From positions 1 to 12,758 of the forward strand of contig JAQXJQ010000138.1 in NCBI GenBank assembly GCA_029009035.1: 12,758 nt of DNA. Direction: 5' to 3'. This stretch comes from Oscillospiraceae bacterium. GTDB taxonomy: Bacteria > Bacillota > Clostridia > Oscillospirales > Oscillospiraceae. The first letter of the stretch is position 1; every line of letters begins with the position of its first letter. The notes beneath the pieces are model-generated. The model saw only the letters and a program-made list of their open reading frames with translations, searched no databases and was not told the origin of the DNA. Of this stretch, positions 1 to 7,202 are shown piece after piece. Made by a program: the position numbers and the translations under genes.

Positions 1-1830
<1,830 letters not shown>

Positions 1831-1873
1831 TAGTTCTTGTGGGAGAAGCTTAAAAAATCTCCATATTTAGCGG

Positions 1874-1902
1874 TTGACAAGGGCAGATATTTTTCGTATA
1901 AT
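1874..1902 (+). promoter_or_regulatory. Consensus sigma-A promoter of rpsU
   Basis: TTGACA at 1874-1879 and TATAAT at 1897-1902 are separated by 17 bp, a perfect match to the vegetative sigma-70/sigma-A consensus. Transcription would start near 1909, leaving a leader of about 75 nt before rpsU. Such a strong promoter suits a ribosomal protein gene. Confidence 0.92.
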
Positions 1903-1914
1903 GCTACTGTTAAA

Positions 1915-1935
1915 GCCATACCCCGATTTTATGGC
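1915..1935 (+). other. Small hairpin in the rpsU leader
   Basis: GCCATA (1915-1920) can pair with TATGGC (1930-1935) around a 9-nt loop, a few bases after the predicted transcription start. It has no following U-tract, so it is not a terminator. It might stabilise the 5' end or take part in autoregulation of bS21, but nothing in one sequence proves a function. Confidence 0.35.
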
Positions 1936-1985
1936 CCCAAAGCATCCTGGATGTAACCGGTTGCTGCGGAGGGAGGGAAATATAG

Positions 1986-2168
1986 ATGTCCGAAGTTCAT
2001 GTTCGTGAGGGCGAGTCCCTGGAGAACGCGCTGAAGCGCTTCAAGCGCAGCTGCGCCAAGTCCGGTGTCCTGGCCGAGGTTCGTAAGCGCGAGTTTTACG
2101 ATAGCCCCAGCGTCAAGCGCCGCAAGAAGAGCGAAGCCGCTCGCAAGAACCGCAAGAAGTTCTATTGA
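1986..2168 (+). CDS. rpsU: 30S ribosomal protein bS21
   Basis: Small basic subunit protein of the 30S ribosome, near the anti-Shine-Dalgarno region of 16S rRNA in known structures. The 60-residue product has the normal bS21 length. It begins MSEVHVREGESLENALKRFK, carries the conserved KRSCAKSGVLAEVRKREFY core, and ends in a lysine/arginine-rich tail (KRRKKSEAARKNRKKFY) that would contact rRNA. The start is fixed by a strong GGAGGGAGGG ribosome binding site at 1968-1977. It is a single-gene unit with its own consensus promoter (1874-1902) and a strong terminator immediately downstream. Nothing in the gene is unusual. Confidence 0.98.
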   Translation: MSEVHVREGESLENALKRFKRSCAKSGVLAEVRKREFYDSPSVKRRKKSEAARKNRKKFY

Positions 2169-2175
2169 TTGCAAA

Positions 2176-2215
2176 AAAGAAGCCGCTGCAAACGCAGCGG
2201 CTTCTTTAGTTTTCT
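2176..2215 (+). terminator. Intrinsic terminator of rpsU
   Basis: A 14-bp perfect stem, AAAGAAGCCGCTGC (2176-2189) with GCAGCGGCTTCTTT (2194-2207), closes a 4-nt AAAC loop and is followed by a T-rich stretch (TTTAGTTTTCT). It lies 8 bp after the rpsU stop codon. A near copy of the hairpin occurs at 2391-2415. Confidence 0.93.
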
Positions 2216-2230
2216 AAAAACCTCGTAGAG

Positions 2231-2348
2231 TTTCGCCGCAAAGCGGCGAAATAAAATGAAATCCGTTTTTGCCGGCGACATGTGCGTCGGCAAAAACACT
2301 TCTCAGTCCGCAAGCGTGCGAGCGCAGCGAGTGCGACGTGGCGGACTG
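2231..2348. repeat. Cluster of non-coding hairpins between convergent genes
   Basis: Between the rpsU terminator and the end of the minus-strand gene I see no credible gene but several inverted repeats in a row. TTTCGCCGC (2231-2239) pairs with GCGGCGAAA (2243-2251). GTTTTTGC (2265-2272) pairs with GCAAAAAC (2290-2297), with more pairing inside. CAGTCCGC (2304-2311) pairs with GCGGACTG (2341-2348) and encloses a GCGAGCGCAGCGAG stretch that is a near mirror repeat. The block looks like a composite of short interspersed palindromic elements rather than a single structured RNA. Further hairpins follow at 2350-2384 and 2391-2415. Its function is unknown. Confidence 0.6.
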
Positions 2349-2349
2349 C

Positions 2350-2384
2350 AAAAATTGTCGGAAAAGGCGAAGCCTTTTTCGACA
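2350..2384 (-). terminator. Probable terminator of the minus-strand GH18-like gene
   Basis: Read on the minus strand, TGTCGAAAAAGGC pairs with GCCTTTTCCGACA around a TTC loop (plus-strand arms 2356-2368 and 2372-2384), with one internal A/C mismatch, and is followed by ATTTTTG (2350-2355). That is the usual stem plus U-tract layout, about 35 bp after the stop codon of the minus-strand gene. Confidence 0.65.
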
Positions 2385-2390
2385 GGTTGA

Positions 2391-2424
2391 GAAGCCACTG
2401 CAAACGCAGCGGCTTCTTTTTATT
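2391..2424 (+). terminator. Second, degenerate copy of the rpsU terminator
   Basis: GAAGCCACTGC (2391-2401) and GCAGCGGCTTC (2405-2415) flank the same AAAC loop as the rpsU terminator, followed by TTTTTATT. Only one stem base differs: it makes an A/C mismatch in plus-strand RNA but a tolerated G-U pair in minus-strand RNA. It may act as a backup plus-strand terminator. It overlaps the last codons of the minus-strand gene ending at 2420. Confidence 0.6.
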
Positions 2425-3187
2425 GCTCGTTGAAAATGTCGCCCCAATGGCCGCCCACCTCAGGGAGAGCCAGAAGCACGGCGGACAGCTCCAGCCGACG
2501 GGCGAGGGCGAGCTTGGCCCGGATGGAACGGGGAGTGTCGAAGAGGACGAAGTGGGCCTGCCCGCCGGGGGTCATATAGGTGTAGTAATTGGTGCAAAGC
2601 CCGCGGTCAAAGAAGGTGGCGGGCTGGAGCTGCCGCATCTGGGTCTCCAGAGCCTGGGCGGTCAGCGGTTTTCCCCGGCCGCTCATGGGCAGGGTGAGGT
2701 CCTCCCGCAGCCATTGGACCGCCAGAACGGCGCGGTTTGCCCCATAGCGTTGGAGGGCGTTTCGCACACGGCGCTCCAGGGAGCCGGAGGTGACCGGGGA
2801 GGGGATCAAAACCTGTGCCTCCGGGGCAAAGGGGGCGCAGGACTCCGGGAGGAGCAGAGACAGCCCCTCTTTGCCGCAGTGTTCCGCCAGCAGGGAGAGA
2901 AACTGCCCGGTGCCCGGGTCGGGGGGACGGTCAAAGTCGCACAGCACGCCCCGGTAGTCCCGGCGGCGGCATTCCGCCGTGATCTGGCGGCAGCAGGGGA
3001 GGGGATCGGCGAACTCGCCGCCCTCTCCCCGGTCCAGCAGCATCAGCCCACCCCCGGAGCCTTCCTCCATGGGCAGCGCCAGCAGGGAAGGACCCGGCCC
3101 AAGGCGATAGGCCATGCGCACCGGGATGAGACCGGCGGGCTTGGACGGCAGGGCGCACCCTGCCGGTGTGGCGATCAGCAGTTCCAT
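2420..3187 (-). CDS. Divergent GH18-like TIM-barrel protein (hypothetical)
   Basis: A 255-residue protein of unproven function, probably related to glycoside hydrolase family 18 by fold. Residues 78-88 (YRGVLCDFDRP) sit where GH18 enzymes have FDGIDIDWEYP. By eye, the last Asp is kept (D84), the catalytic Glu is replaced by Asp (D86), and the first two Asp positions are Arg and Leu. The C-terminal part, with FDTPRSIRAKLALARRLEL (217-235) then SAVLLALPEVGG, resembles the final strands and helix of GH18 barrels. I see no signal peptide or transmembrane segment. A longer frame starts at 3265, but ATG at 3187 has an AAGGGGG ribosome binding site 8 bp upstream. It is convergent with rpsU and divergent from yqeG. 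GH18-like proteins of spore formers often act on cortex or wall glycans, but the altered motif makes activity doubtful. Confidence 0.72.
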   Translation of the reverse strand: MELLIATPAGCALPSKPAGLIPVRMAYRLGPGPSLLALPMEEGSGGGLMLLDRGEGGEFADPLPCCRQITAECRRRDYRGVLCDFDRPPDPGTGQFLSLLAEHCGKEGLSLLLPESCAPFAPEAQVLIPSPVTSGSLERRVRNALQRYGANRAVLAVQWLREDLTLPMSGRGKPLTAQALETQMRQLQPATFFDRGLCTNYYTYMTPGGQAHFVLFDTPRSIRAKLALARRLELSAVLLALPEVGGHWGDIFNEQ

Positions 3188-3220
3188 GCGGAAACCCCCT
3201 TGTGAGCAAGCGGAAGATGT

Positions 3221-3290
3221 GATAAACTTCAATATTGGAAAATCAGCCATGGGAACCTCTCCCATGGGACCTGATTGTTGAAATTTATGC
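3221..3290. repeat. Long imperfect inverted repeat between divergent genes
   Basis: The segment folds back on itself. The core CCATGGGA (3247-3254) pairs with TCCCATGG (3260-3267) around a 5-nt loop. AATCAG (3241-3246) pairs with CTGATT (3271-3276) after a 3-nt bulge. Further out, ATAAACTTCAA (3222-3232) matches the reverse complement of 3277-3288 with one substitution and a bulge. There is no U-tract, so it does not look like a terminator. It fills much of the gap between the divergent GH18-like and yqeG genes and could be a regulatory site or a small palindromic element. Confidence 0.65.
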
Positions 3291-3318
3291 GCTTACAGGG
3301 CGGAATAGAAGGTGACGT

Positions 3319-3822
3319 ATGGCTCTGTTTCGAGCAGACTATCTGGCAGACAGCATCCATCAGGTGTCCGGCGCGGCGTTGGAGCGCCGGGGGATCAGGC
3401 TGCTGCTGGCGGATCTGGACAACACATTGGTGCCCTATGGGGTGCCTCTCCCCGACGAGGGGGTAAAGGCATGGCGGGATGAGCTTCACGCCCACGGCGT
3501 GACCCTCTTTATCCTCTCCAACAACCGCCATGAGAGCCGCCCCAGGATCTTTGCCGAGGGGCTGGATGTGCCCTACATCGGCCACGCGGGCAAACCCAAG
3601 ACCCCCTCCTTTGTCCGCGCCATGGAGCGGATGGGGGTCACAAAGGAGCAGACCGCTATCATCGGGGATCAGATCTTCACCGATGTGCTGGGAGGCAACC
3701 GGGCCGGCGTGACCACCATTCTGGTGAAGCCCATCCGTCTGGCGGGCAACCCCGGACGCTATGTGCGCTATGCGGCGGAGCTTCCCTTCCGCCTGCTGAG
3801 CGCGGGAGGTAAAAGACTGTGA
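3319..3822 (+). CDS. yqeG: YqeG family HAD-type phosphatase
   Basis: A 167-residue cytoplasmic haloacid-dehalogenase-superfamily phosphatase of the YqeG type (HAD subfamily IIIA), related to phosphatidylglycerophosphate phosphatases such as yeast Gep4. All HAD motifs are visible: LLLADLDNTLVPYG with nucleophile D32 and acid/base D34, ILSNN with S67, the GKPKTP lysine region (K92/K94), and IIGDQIFTDVLGGN with D117 and D122. Length matches the family. The ATG at 3319 is preceded by GAAGGTGA. The last 4 bp overlap the start of the next gene (GTGA), so the two are translationally coupled. The substrate in bacteria is not settled; a lipid phosphate is plausible from the family, but this is inference. 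I did not find a convincing promoter. Confidence 0.93.
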   Translation: MALFRADYLADSIHQVSGAALERRGIRLLLADLDNTLVPYGVPLPDEGVKAWRDELHAHGVTLFILSNNRHESRPRIFAEGLDVPYIGHAGKPKTPSFVRAMERMGVTKEQTAIIGDQIFTDVLGGNRAGVTTILVKPIRLAGNPGRYVRYAAELPFRLLSAGGKRL

Positions 3823-4667
3823 GCGCGAAATTCGGTCCCGCCGGGAACGCGGAGAGCTTCCCCTATCGGTCCTCCGCCGACGCCCCCAAATGGCTGCGGG
3901 AGCTGGGTCTGGACTGCTATGAGTACCAGTGCGGCAAGGGCGTGAACGTGGGGGAGGAGACCGCGGGAAAGATCGGTCTGGCGGCCGCGGAGCAGGGCAT
4001 CGCCCTGTCCCTCCACGCCCCCTACTTTATCAATCTGGCCAATCCCGACCCGGAGAGCCTGCAAAAGACCGTCGGCTATGTCACCTCCGCCTGTCTGGCG
4101 GCGGACCGCATGGGAGCCCGGCGGGTGGTGATCCACTCCGGCGCCCTCATGAAGCGCACCCGCCGCGAGGCGCTGGACATTGCGCTGAGGTCGCTGAGAG
4201 AGGTGCTCCGCGCCTGCGATGACGCCGGATTTGCCCACATGACCCTCTGCCCCGAGACCATGGGAAAGATCAATCAGCTGGGCGATCTGGACGAGGTGTT
4301 GGAGCTGTGCACACTGGACGCGCGGCTGGTGCCCTGCGTGGACTTTGGCCACCTCTATGCCCGTTCTCTGGGGGCGGATGAGGGGGCGGAGGCCTGCGCT
4401 CGGATGTTGGACCGCATGGCTGCGGTGTTGGGCGAGGAGCGTGCCAAATACTTCCACAGCCATTTCTCCCACATTGAGTTTACGCCGGGCGGCGGCGAGA
4501 AATGCCACCGCACCTTCGATGACGACGGCGGCTTTGGCCCCGACTGGACGCCGCTGGCGGCGGAGGTGGCCCGGCGGGGCTGGAGCCCCACCTTCATCTG
4601 CGAGTCCGCCGGAACCCAGGCGGAGGACGCGCTGACCATGAAGCGGATCTATCAAAGCTTTCTTTGA
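3819..4667 (+). CDS. Endonuclease IV-like TIM-barrel protein (AP endonuclease family 2)
   Basis: A 282-residue TIM-barrel protein resembling endonuclease IV (Nfo), the zinc-dependent enzyme that cuts DNA at abasic sites. Probable metal ligands line up with E. coli Nfo: H66 (LHAPYF), H106 (VIHSGAL), E146 (CPETMGK), D175 and H178 (VDFGHLY), one of H213/H215/H218 (FHSHFSHIEF), H230 and E262 (CESAG). The Asp of the Nfo Asp-x-His pair is not seen; GGEKCH is there instead. The 8 visible ligands make a metal enzyme likely, but DNA repair is not proven because sugar isomerases share this fold. Start is GTG at 3819, with GGGAGG 9 bp before it and a 4-bp overlap with yqeG. The M24 peptidase gene follows after 24 bp, so the three probably form an operon. 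Confidence 0.85.
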   Translation: MSAKFGPAGNAESFPYRSSADAPKWLRELGLDCYEYQCGKGVNVGEETAGKIGLAAAEQGIALSLHAPYFINLANPDPESLQKTVGYVTSACLAADRMGARRVVIHSGALMKRTRREALDIALRSLREVLRACDDAGFAHMTLCPETMGKINQLGDLDEVLELCTLDARLVPCVDFGHLYARSLGADEGAEACARMLDRMAAVLGEERAKYFHSHFSHIEFTPGGGEKCHRTFDDDGGFGPDWTPLAAEVARRGWSPTFICESAGTQAEDALTMKRIYQSFL

Positions 4668-4691
4668 ATGTTCTGAGAGGAGCTGTTTACC

Positions 4692-5756
4692 ATGAACCAT
4701 TTTGCAAATATTGCCGCGTGCCTGAAGAGCCGCGGTCTGGACGCCATGCTCATTACCTCCGCCCCCGGCGAGTTCTACGCCGCCGGCTTCCACGGGGAGG
4801 GCGTGGCCGTCATTACCCCCGGCGAGAGCCGGTACTGGACCGATTCCCGCTACATCGAGGTGGCAGAGGAAACGGTGAAGGGCGCCCGTGTGGGGATGCC
4901 CGACAGCAGCCGCAACTACCGCGCTTTGGTGCAGGCGGTGGTGGAGGAGCTGGGCATCAGGAAGATGGGCTTTGAGGACGAGTACCTGTCCGTGTCCGAC
5001 TACAACCTGTGGAAGGAGGCCGTCACCGCCGAGCTGGTGCCCGCCTCCGACCTGCTCACCGGGCTGCGCATGATCAAGGACGGGGAGGAGCTTTCCGCCA
5101 TGCGGGAGGCCCAGCGCATCACCGACGAGGCCTTTACCGAGATCCTGAACTTTGTGAAGCCCGGCGTCTCCGAGCGGGAGATCGCCGCCCGCCTCACCTA
5201 TATCATGGCCTGCCGGGGTGCGGAGCGCAACTCCTTCGACCCCATCGTGGCGACCGGAGCCAACGGCTCCAAGCCCCACGCCGTCCCCGGTGACGCAGTC
5301 GTCCGTCCCGGCAGCTTTGTCACCATGGACTTCGGCTGCGTGGTGGGGGGCTACTGCTCCGACATGACCCGCACCGTGGCCGTGGGTGAGCCTGGGGAAG
5401 AGATGCGAGTGGTGTATGCCACCGTGCTCAAGGCCCAGCTGGCGGGCATCGCCGCCGCCCACGGCGGCGTGCTTGGCTCCACCGTCCACAACGCCGCCGC
5501 CAAGGTCATCTCCGACGCCGGTTACGGCGATTATTTCGGCCACGGCTTCGGCCACTCCCTGGGCATCGAGATCCACGAGAACCCCCGCTTCAGCGCCCTC
5601 TGGGACAAGCCCATCCCCTCCGGCGCCTGCCTGTCCGCGGAGCCGGGCATCTATCTGCCCGGCAAGTTCGGCGTGCGCATCGAGGATGTGATCATGCTCA
5701 CCGACGACGGCTGCGTGGACCTCACCAATTCCCCCAAGGAATTGATCGTTCTGTGA
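4692..5756 (+). CDS. M24B Xaa-Pro aminopeptidase (PepP/YqhT-like)
   Basis: A 354-residue cytoplasmic metallopeptidase that would remove the N-terminal residue preceding proline. The N-terminal creatinase-like domain (about 1-125, with WTDSRYIEVAEE) is followed by the pita-bread catalytic domain. All five dinuclear-metal ligands of M24 enzymes are present: D213 (TMDFG), D224 (CSDMTRT), H288 (HGFGHSLGIEIHE), E317 (SAEPGIY) and E331 (RIEDVI); H196 (KPHAVP) and H295 are the usual accessory histidines. Length is typical of the short M24B class. ATG at 4692 follows GAGAGGAG with 9 bp spacing. Such genes often lie directly upstream of efp in Firmicutes, as here, which suggests a link to translation or to turnover of proline peptides. 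It probably shares a transcript with the two genes before it. Confidence 0.95.
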   Translation: MNHFANIAACLKSRGLDAMLITSAPGEFYAAGFHGEGVAVITPGESRYWTDSRYIEVAEETVKGARVGMPDSSRNYRALVQAVVEELGIRKMGFEDEYLSVSDYNLWKEAVTAELVPASDLLTGLRMIKDGEELSAMREAQRITDEAFTEILNFVKPGVSEREIAARLTYIMACRGAERNSFDPIVATGANGSKPHAVPGDAVVRPGSFVTMDFGCVVGGYCSDMTRTVAVGEPGEEMRVVYATVLKAQLAGIAAAHGGVLGSTVHNAAAKVISDAGYGDYFGHGFGHSLGIEIHENPRFSALWDKPIPSGACLSAEPGIYLPGKFGVRIEDVIMLTDDGCVDLTNSPKELIVL

Positions 5757-5765
5757 CAAAAACTC

Positions 5766-5794
5766 TTGCAATCGCGAAGAAAGTAAGTTATAAT
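5766..5794 (+). promoter_or_regulatory. Sigma-A promoter of efp
   Basis: TTGCAA (5766-5771) and a perfect TATAAT (5789-5794) are separated by 17 bp in an AT-rich gap between the M24 peptidase gene and efp. Transcription would start near 5801, giving a leader of about 45 nt with no obvious structure. Confidence 0.85.
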
Positions 5795-5844
5795 AACTTG
5801 AATTATTTTGTACACCCATACTATAAATATTGGAGGAATACCAA

Positions 5845-6414
5845 ATGGCAACTATTACCGCAGGCGATTTCCGCAACGGCGTCACCTTTGAGATGGACGG
5901 CAAGGTCATGACCGTCATCGAGTTCCAGCATGTGAAGCCCGGCAAGGGCGCTGCCTTCGTGCGCACCAAGTACAAGAACGTGATGACCGGCGCCATCCGT
6001 GAGGAGTCTTTCAACCCCACCGCCAAGTTTGAGCAGGCTTTCGTGGAGCGCAAGGATATGGAGTACAGCTACAACTACGGCGACCTGTACTACTTCATGG
6101 ACCCCGAGTCCTATGAGCTGGTTCCCATCGGCGCCGATGTTCTGGGCGACAGCCTGAAGTTCGTCAAGGAGAACATGGTGTGCACCATCCGCTCCTACAA
6201 GGGCAGCATCTTCGCCGTGGAGCCCCCCAACTTCGTGGAGCTGGTGGTCACCAAGACCGATCCCGGCTTTGCCGGCAACACCGCCACCAACACCCTGAAG
6301 CCCGCCACTCTGGAGACCGGCGCTGAGATCAAGGTCCCCCTGTTCATCGAGGAGGGCGAGCTGATCCAGATCGACACCCGCACCGGCGAGTATATGTCCC
6401 GCGCGAAGGGTTAA
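5845..6414 (+). CDS. efp: Translation elongation factor P
   Basis: EF-P binds between the ribosomal P and E sites and relieves stalling at polyproline stretches. The 189-residue product has the normal length and three-domain layout: N-terminal KOW-like domain (MATITAGDFRNGVTF ... FQHVKPGKGAAFVR), middle OB domain, and C-terminal OB domain with ITKT-like (VVTKTDPG) and GELIQIDTRTGEYMSR signatures. K34, at the tip of the KPGKG loop, is the residue modified in E. coli; in Bacillus the equivalent lysine carries 5-aminopentanol. No epmA/epmB homologue lies nearby. Start ATG at 5845 has GGAGG at 5832-5836, 8 bp upstream; an in-frame start further up is not needed. It has its own promoter (5766-5794) and no clear terminator. 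Confidence 0.98.
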   Translation: MATITAGDFRNGVTFEMDGKVMTVIEFQHVKPGKGAAFVRTKYKNVMTGAIREESFNPTAKFEQAFVERKDMEYSYNYGDLYYFMDPESYELVPIGADVLGDSLKFVKENMVCTIRSYKGSIFAVEPPNFVELVVTKTDPGFAGNTATNTLKPATLETGAEIKVPLFIEEGELIQIDTRTGEYMSRAKG

Positions 6415-6415
6415 T

Positions 6416-6442
6416 CGAAGCGCCGAGCCGTCGTGAGCAGCG
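6416..6442. repeat. 27-bp direct repeat, copy 1
   Basis: Two bases after the efp stop codon begins a 27-bp sequence starting CGAAGCGCCGAGCCGTCG and ending GTGAGCAGCG. It recurs without change at 6551-6577. Downstream of both copies come GAAGGC, AAACCAA and TTCCGAA in the same order, so a longer unit of about 135 bp was probably duplicated and has since diverged. Confidence 0.85.
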
Positions 6443-6550
6443 CGGATGGAGCGGAGCGAGGAAGGCAAACCAAGGAGGGCGGAAGCCCGGATGTTTGCGT
6501 TCCGAATCTGAGCGAAGCCGCGCGTCGGGAACAGGCGAGGCGTGACAAGA

Positions 6551-6577
6551 CGAAGCGCCGAGCCGTCGTGAGCAGCG
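6551..6577. repeat. 27-bp direct repeat, copy 2
   Basis: Exact second copy of the 27-bp repeat at 6416-6442, offset 135 bp. The unit that follows leads straight into the ribosome binding site of the CD1247-like gene. The rest of the 216-bp gap holds GGGCggaaGCCC (a small hairpin near 6478-6489) and GGAGCGGAGCGAGG, which resembles the mosaic at 2318-2332. I see no gene or promoter here. Confidence 0.85.
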
Positions 6578-6630
6578 AAGGCTGCCAACGACAAACCAAA
6601 CTATCTGTATTCCGAAAGGAGATACTGACT

Positions 6631-7059
6631 ATGACCATGACTGAGAAGGTCGCCTACATCCAGGGGATGTTTGACGGCATGGACCTGGGCAAGGCCGACT
6701 CCAAGGAGGCCCGCATCCTCTCTGAGGTTCTGGATGTTCTGAAGGAAATGGCCGAGGTTCTGGAGGATGTGGACGCCGCTGTGGACGAGCTGGCCGAGGA
6801 GCTGGACGCCGTCTCCGACGACCTGTCCGATGTGGAGGACATCGTGTTCGACGAAGAGGACGACGATGAGGACGAGGATGAAGAGGACGACGAGTACCTC
6901 GAGGTGGATTGTCCCAACTGCGGCGAGGAGCTGATCATCGACGACGAGGATCTGGCCGCCGGCATCGTGGACTGCCCCAGCTGCGGGGAGAAGTTCGCCA
7001 TCTCCTTCGACGAGAACGAGGAGTGCGGCTGCGACTGCAACTGTGACTGCGACGAATAA
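6631..7059 (+). CDS. CD1247-type acidic coiled-coil/zinc-ribbon protein
   Basis: A 142-residue, strongly acidic protein of unknown function; its N-terminus resembles the family named for C. difficile CD1247. In order: MTMTEKVAYIQGMFDGMDLG N-terminal segment; a probable coiled coil at 25-72 (VLDVLKEMAEVLEDVDAAVD, heptad-like); an almost pure Asp/Glu stretch at 74-88; a zinc ribbon with C94-x-x-C97 (CPNCGEE) and C115-x-x-C118 (CPSCGEK); and a tail (residues 132-140) in which five cysteines alternate with other residues. No membrane segment or signal is seen. ATG at 6631 follows AAAGGAG with 9 bp spacing. Its place after efp and the zinc ribbon hint at a role around transcription or translation, but this is a guess. 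The in-frame stretch upstream lies in repeat DNA and is not counted. Confidence 0.9.
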   Translation: MTMTEKVAYIQGMFDGMDLGKADSKEARILSEVLDVLKEMAEVLEDVDAAVDELAEELDAVSDDLSDVEDIVFDEEDDDEDEDEEDDEYLEVDCPNCGEELIIDDEDLAAGIVDCPSCGEKFAISFDENEECGCDCNCDCDE

Positions 7060-7066
7060 TCATGAG

Positions 7067-7098
7067 AACAGCCCGCCGGTTTTCGGCGGGCTGTTTTT
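7067..7098 (+). terminator. Intrinsic terminator of the CD1247-like gene
   Basis: A 12-bp perfect GC-rich stem, AACAGCCCGCCG (7067-7078) with CGGCGGGCTGTT (7084-7095), around a GTTTT loop and ending in TTTTT (7094-7098). It starts 7 bp after the stop codon. Confidence 0.95.
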
Positions 7099-7109
7099 CA
7101 ACCTGCGGT

Positions 7110-7143
7110 TGACCCGGTTCGCAAACCGGGTCATTGTTTTTTT
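7110..7143 (+). terminator. Tandem second hairpin with U-tract, or operator
   Basis: TGACCCGGTT (7110-7119) pairs perfectly with AACCGGGTCA (7124-7133) around CGCA, followed by TTG and seven T residues. It can act as a second terminator after the one at 7067-7098. The same palindrome lies directly before the predicted -35 box of the XRE regulator gene, so it could instead be an operator site for that regulator. Confidence 0.65.
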
Positions 7144-7162
7144 CTCCGGGCTGGGCTATGAT
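7134..7162 (+). promoter_or_regulatory. Probable promoter of the XRE-TPR gene
   Basis: TTGTTT (7134-7139) and TATGAT (7157-7162) are 17 bp apart. The -10 box is good and the -35 box partial. The -35 box overlaps the T-run of the hairpin just upstream, giving a very compact boundary between transcription units. Confidence 0.55.
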
Positions 7163-7202
7163 GGTCCTGCCGGCAAGAAAAACGGAACAAGGAGTGATCT
7201 CA

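Noticed and set aside
1841..1862. Possible leuS terminator
   Set aside because: Only a 5-bp stem (GGAGA/TCTCC) with no U-tract; it is too weak and overlaps the approach to the rpsU promoter.
2350..2424. A new structured RNA or riboswitch
   Set aside because: The hairpins are independent, each with a terminator-like or simple palindromic form, and sit between convergent 3' ends, where a riboswitch is not expected.
2282..3205. Plus-strand open frame of 307 codons
   Set aside because: Antisense to the GH18-like gene and reading through hairpin DNA; composition is unlike a protein and there is no ribosome binding site. The minus-strand frame has domain-like patterns and a good start.
3188..3265. 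Upstream start for the GH18-like protein at 3265
   Set aside because: It would run through the inverted repeat and add an unlikely N-terminus; ATG at 3187 has a proper AAGGGGG site.
3768..6053. Very long open frame on the minus strand (761 codons)
   Set aside because: It lies antisense to four well-supported plus-strand genes, its product is low-complexity and rich in Gly, His and Leu, and no family is recognisable. It is a by-product of GC-rich codon use.
6416..6577. CRISPR array
   Set aside because: Only two copies of the 27-bp sequence, 108 bp of spacer, similarity continuing into the spacer, and no cas genes.
6433..6630. In-frame N-terminal extension of the CD1247-like protein from a GTG at 6433
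   Set aside because: The extension is encoded by repeat DNA, has no similarity to the family's N-terminus, and a strong AAAGGAG site serves ATG at 6631.
6411..6638. Minus-strand small open frames across the efp-CD1247 gap
   Set aside because: They consist of the direct-repeat DNA read backwards, with no ribosome binding site or recognisable family.
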